From NCBI GenBank assembly GCA_004431415.1, contig QPMI01000524.1, positions 62,001 to 126,000 of the forward strand: 64,000 nt of DNA, read 5' to 3'. The notes under the pieces were generated by a model. The model saw only the letters and a program-made list of their open reading frames with translations. It made no database searches and was not told where the DNA came from. Position 1 is the first letter of the stretch; every line of letters starts with the position of its first letter. The position numbers were made by a program, and so were the translations under genes. Below are positions 63,410 to 64,000 of this stretch, in pieces. Source of the DNA: Cyanophora paradoxa. Its lineage: Eukaryota; Glaucocystophyceae; Cyanophorales; Cyanophoraceae.

Positions 63410-64000
63410 TTCTTATCACACAAACAAATGAAAAACCGAAATCTAATGATCTCGAGCAAAGAACCGCTCTGATCTTGCAGATCTAGATGAGCTCCGCCTC
63501 CCGTGGCACTGGCGCATCTTGCCGCGCATGCCGGCGCGGGGGCTGCGGCGCCGACATTAGAAAATTCATCGCGTGCATCGTTTGCCAAGTTGCTTCGAGC
63601 TCATGATCAGCCTCAGCTGCAGACTGCTCTGTCACTGCAGTCGACGTCCGACATAGATCTAGATCTAGAGTGCAAGTAACTCGACATGTACGTATACGGT
63701 ACAGCGCGCGCATGTGCATGTGCATTCGAAATTGATCCGCCTCTAGTACTAGTACTAGCTATATCTATATATAGGCCACGCCGCCGTTGCCGCTCTCGAT
63801 CGCGATCTCGCGGAGCTCGCAACGTGCAGATATCGATGCAGCCTATCTATCTGCAGTTAGTGCTGGCAAGCGACCGTATATCTGACATGGCCTAATTATA
63901 AAGGGCCCGCTGCGGCGCGCGCTCGGAAGGGGTCGTGCTCGTGCACGCCGCTGCGGGGTCCGGGGAAGGGAAAGTCACTCGCGAATTTGGGGCGATGGCT
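63410..64000. other. 3' flank of U2, no gene recognised
   Basis: Mixed DNA with CTAGTACTAGTACTAG-type and TATATA palindromes near 63744-63775. No exon or RNA gene could be supported before the window ends. Confidence 0.4.

Overview
This is nuclear DNA of a eukaryote, very probably a GC-rich, flagellated, photosynthetic (probably marine) microalga. Reasons: most genes are split by short spliceosomal introns (47 to 90 bp where I could check them in frame); a U2 snRNA gene lies near the right end; and the gene content includes a ciliary dynein-regulatory-complex subunit (DRC9/IQCG), a DEX1-type FG-GAP membrane protein, a tryptophan/tyrosine-permease-family transporter of the kind found in plastids, and a tandem zeta-type (cadmium/zinc) carbonic anhydrase, an enzyme class known from marine algae. 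A haptophyte or ochrophyte would fit, but the window alone cannot fix the lineage.

Layout. 1-8.1 kb: moderate-GC DNA with exons of at least three unrecognised minus-strand genes (1-394, 848-1043, 6967-8129), interrupted by a satellite block at 2.1-5.6 kb (28-bp minisatellite plus a 144-bp satellite with a three-monomer higher-order repeat). 8.2-12.8 kb: no convincing gene; a tRNA-like fossil, a T-poor tract and a triplicated ~200-bp repeat. 12.8-31.9 kb: gene-dense and very GC-rich: DEX1 (-), DRC9 (+), cytochrome P450 (-), Trp/Tyr permease (+), ankyrin protein (-), LRR protein (-), F-box protein (+), arranged largely as divergent pairs with 190-300 bp between starts. 31.9-33.4 kb: AT-rich island with hairpins and repeated CGCATTA motifs.

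33.4-49.0 kb: a single ~15.6-kb non-LTR retrotransposon on the minus strand, bounded by an exact 18-bp target-site duplication, with an A7 tail and an inverted 5' end. It carries an APE endonuclease, an intact reverse transcriptase with YADD, an RNase H domain that appears split by ~3.4 kb holding two Ulp1/C48-type cysteine-protease-like domains (one with all catalytic residues, one without Cys and Gln), a zinc-knuckle C-terminus, a downstream C2HC-finger ORF, and hydrophobic, membrane-protein-like ORFs upstream of the endonuclease. This element is the best candidate for an undescribed system here.

49.1-63.4 kb: an orphan cysteine-rich protein gene (+), a mitochondrial-type ClpB/Hsp78 disaggregase (-), the zeta-carbonic anhydrase (+), and U2 snRNA (+) preceded by an array of GGGTAC motifs. 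Across the host genes, splice donors are unusual: GTACCCC and GTGCGC are common, and several GC-AG introns can be verified in frame.
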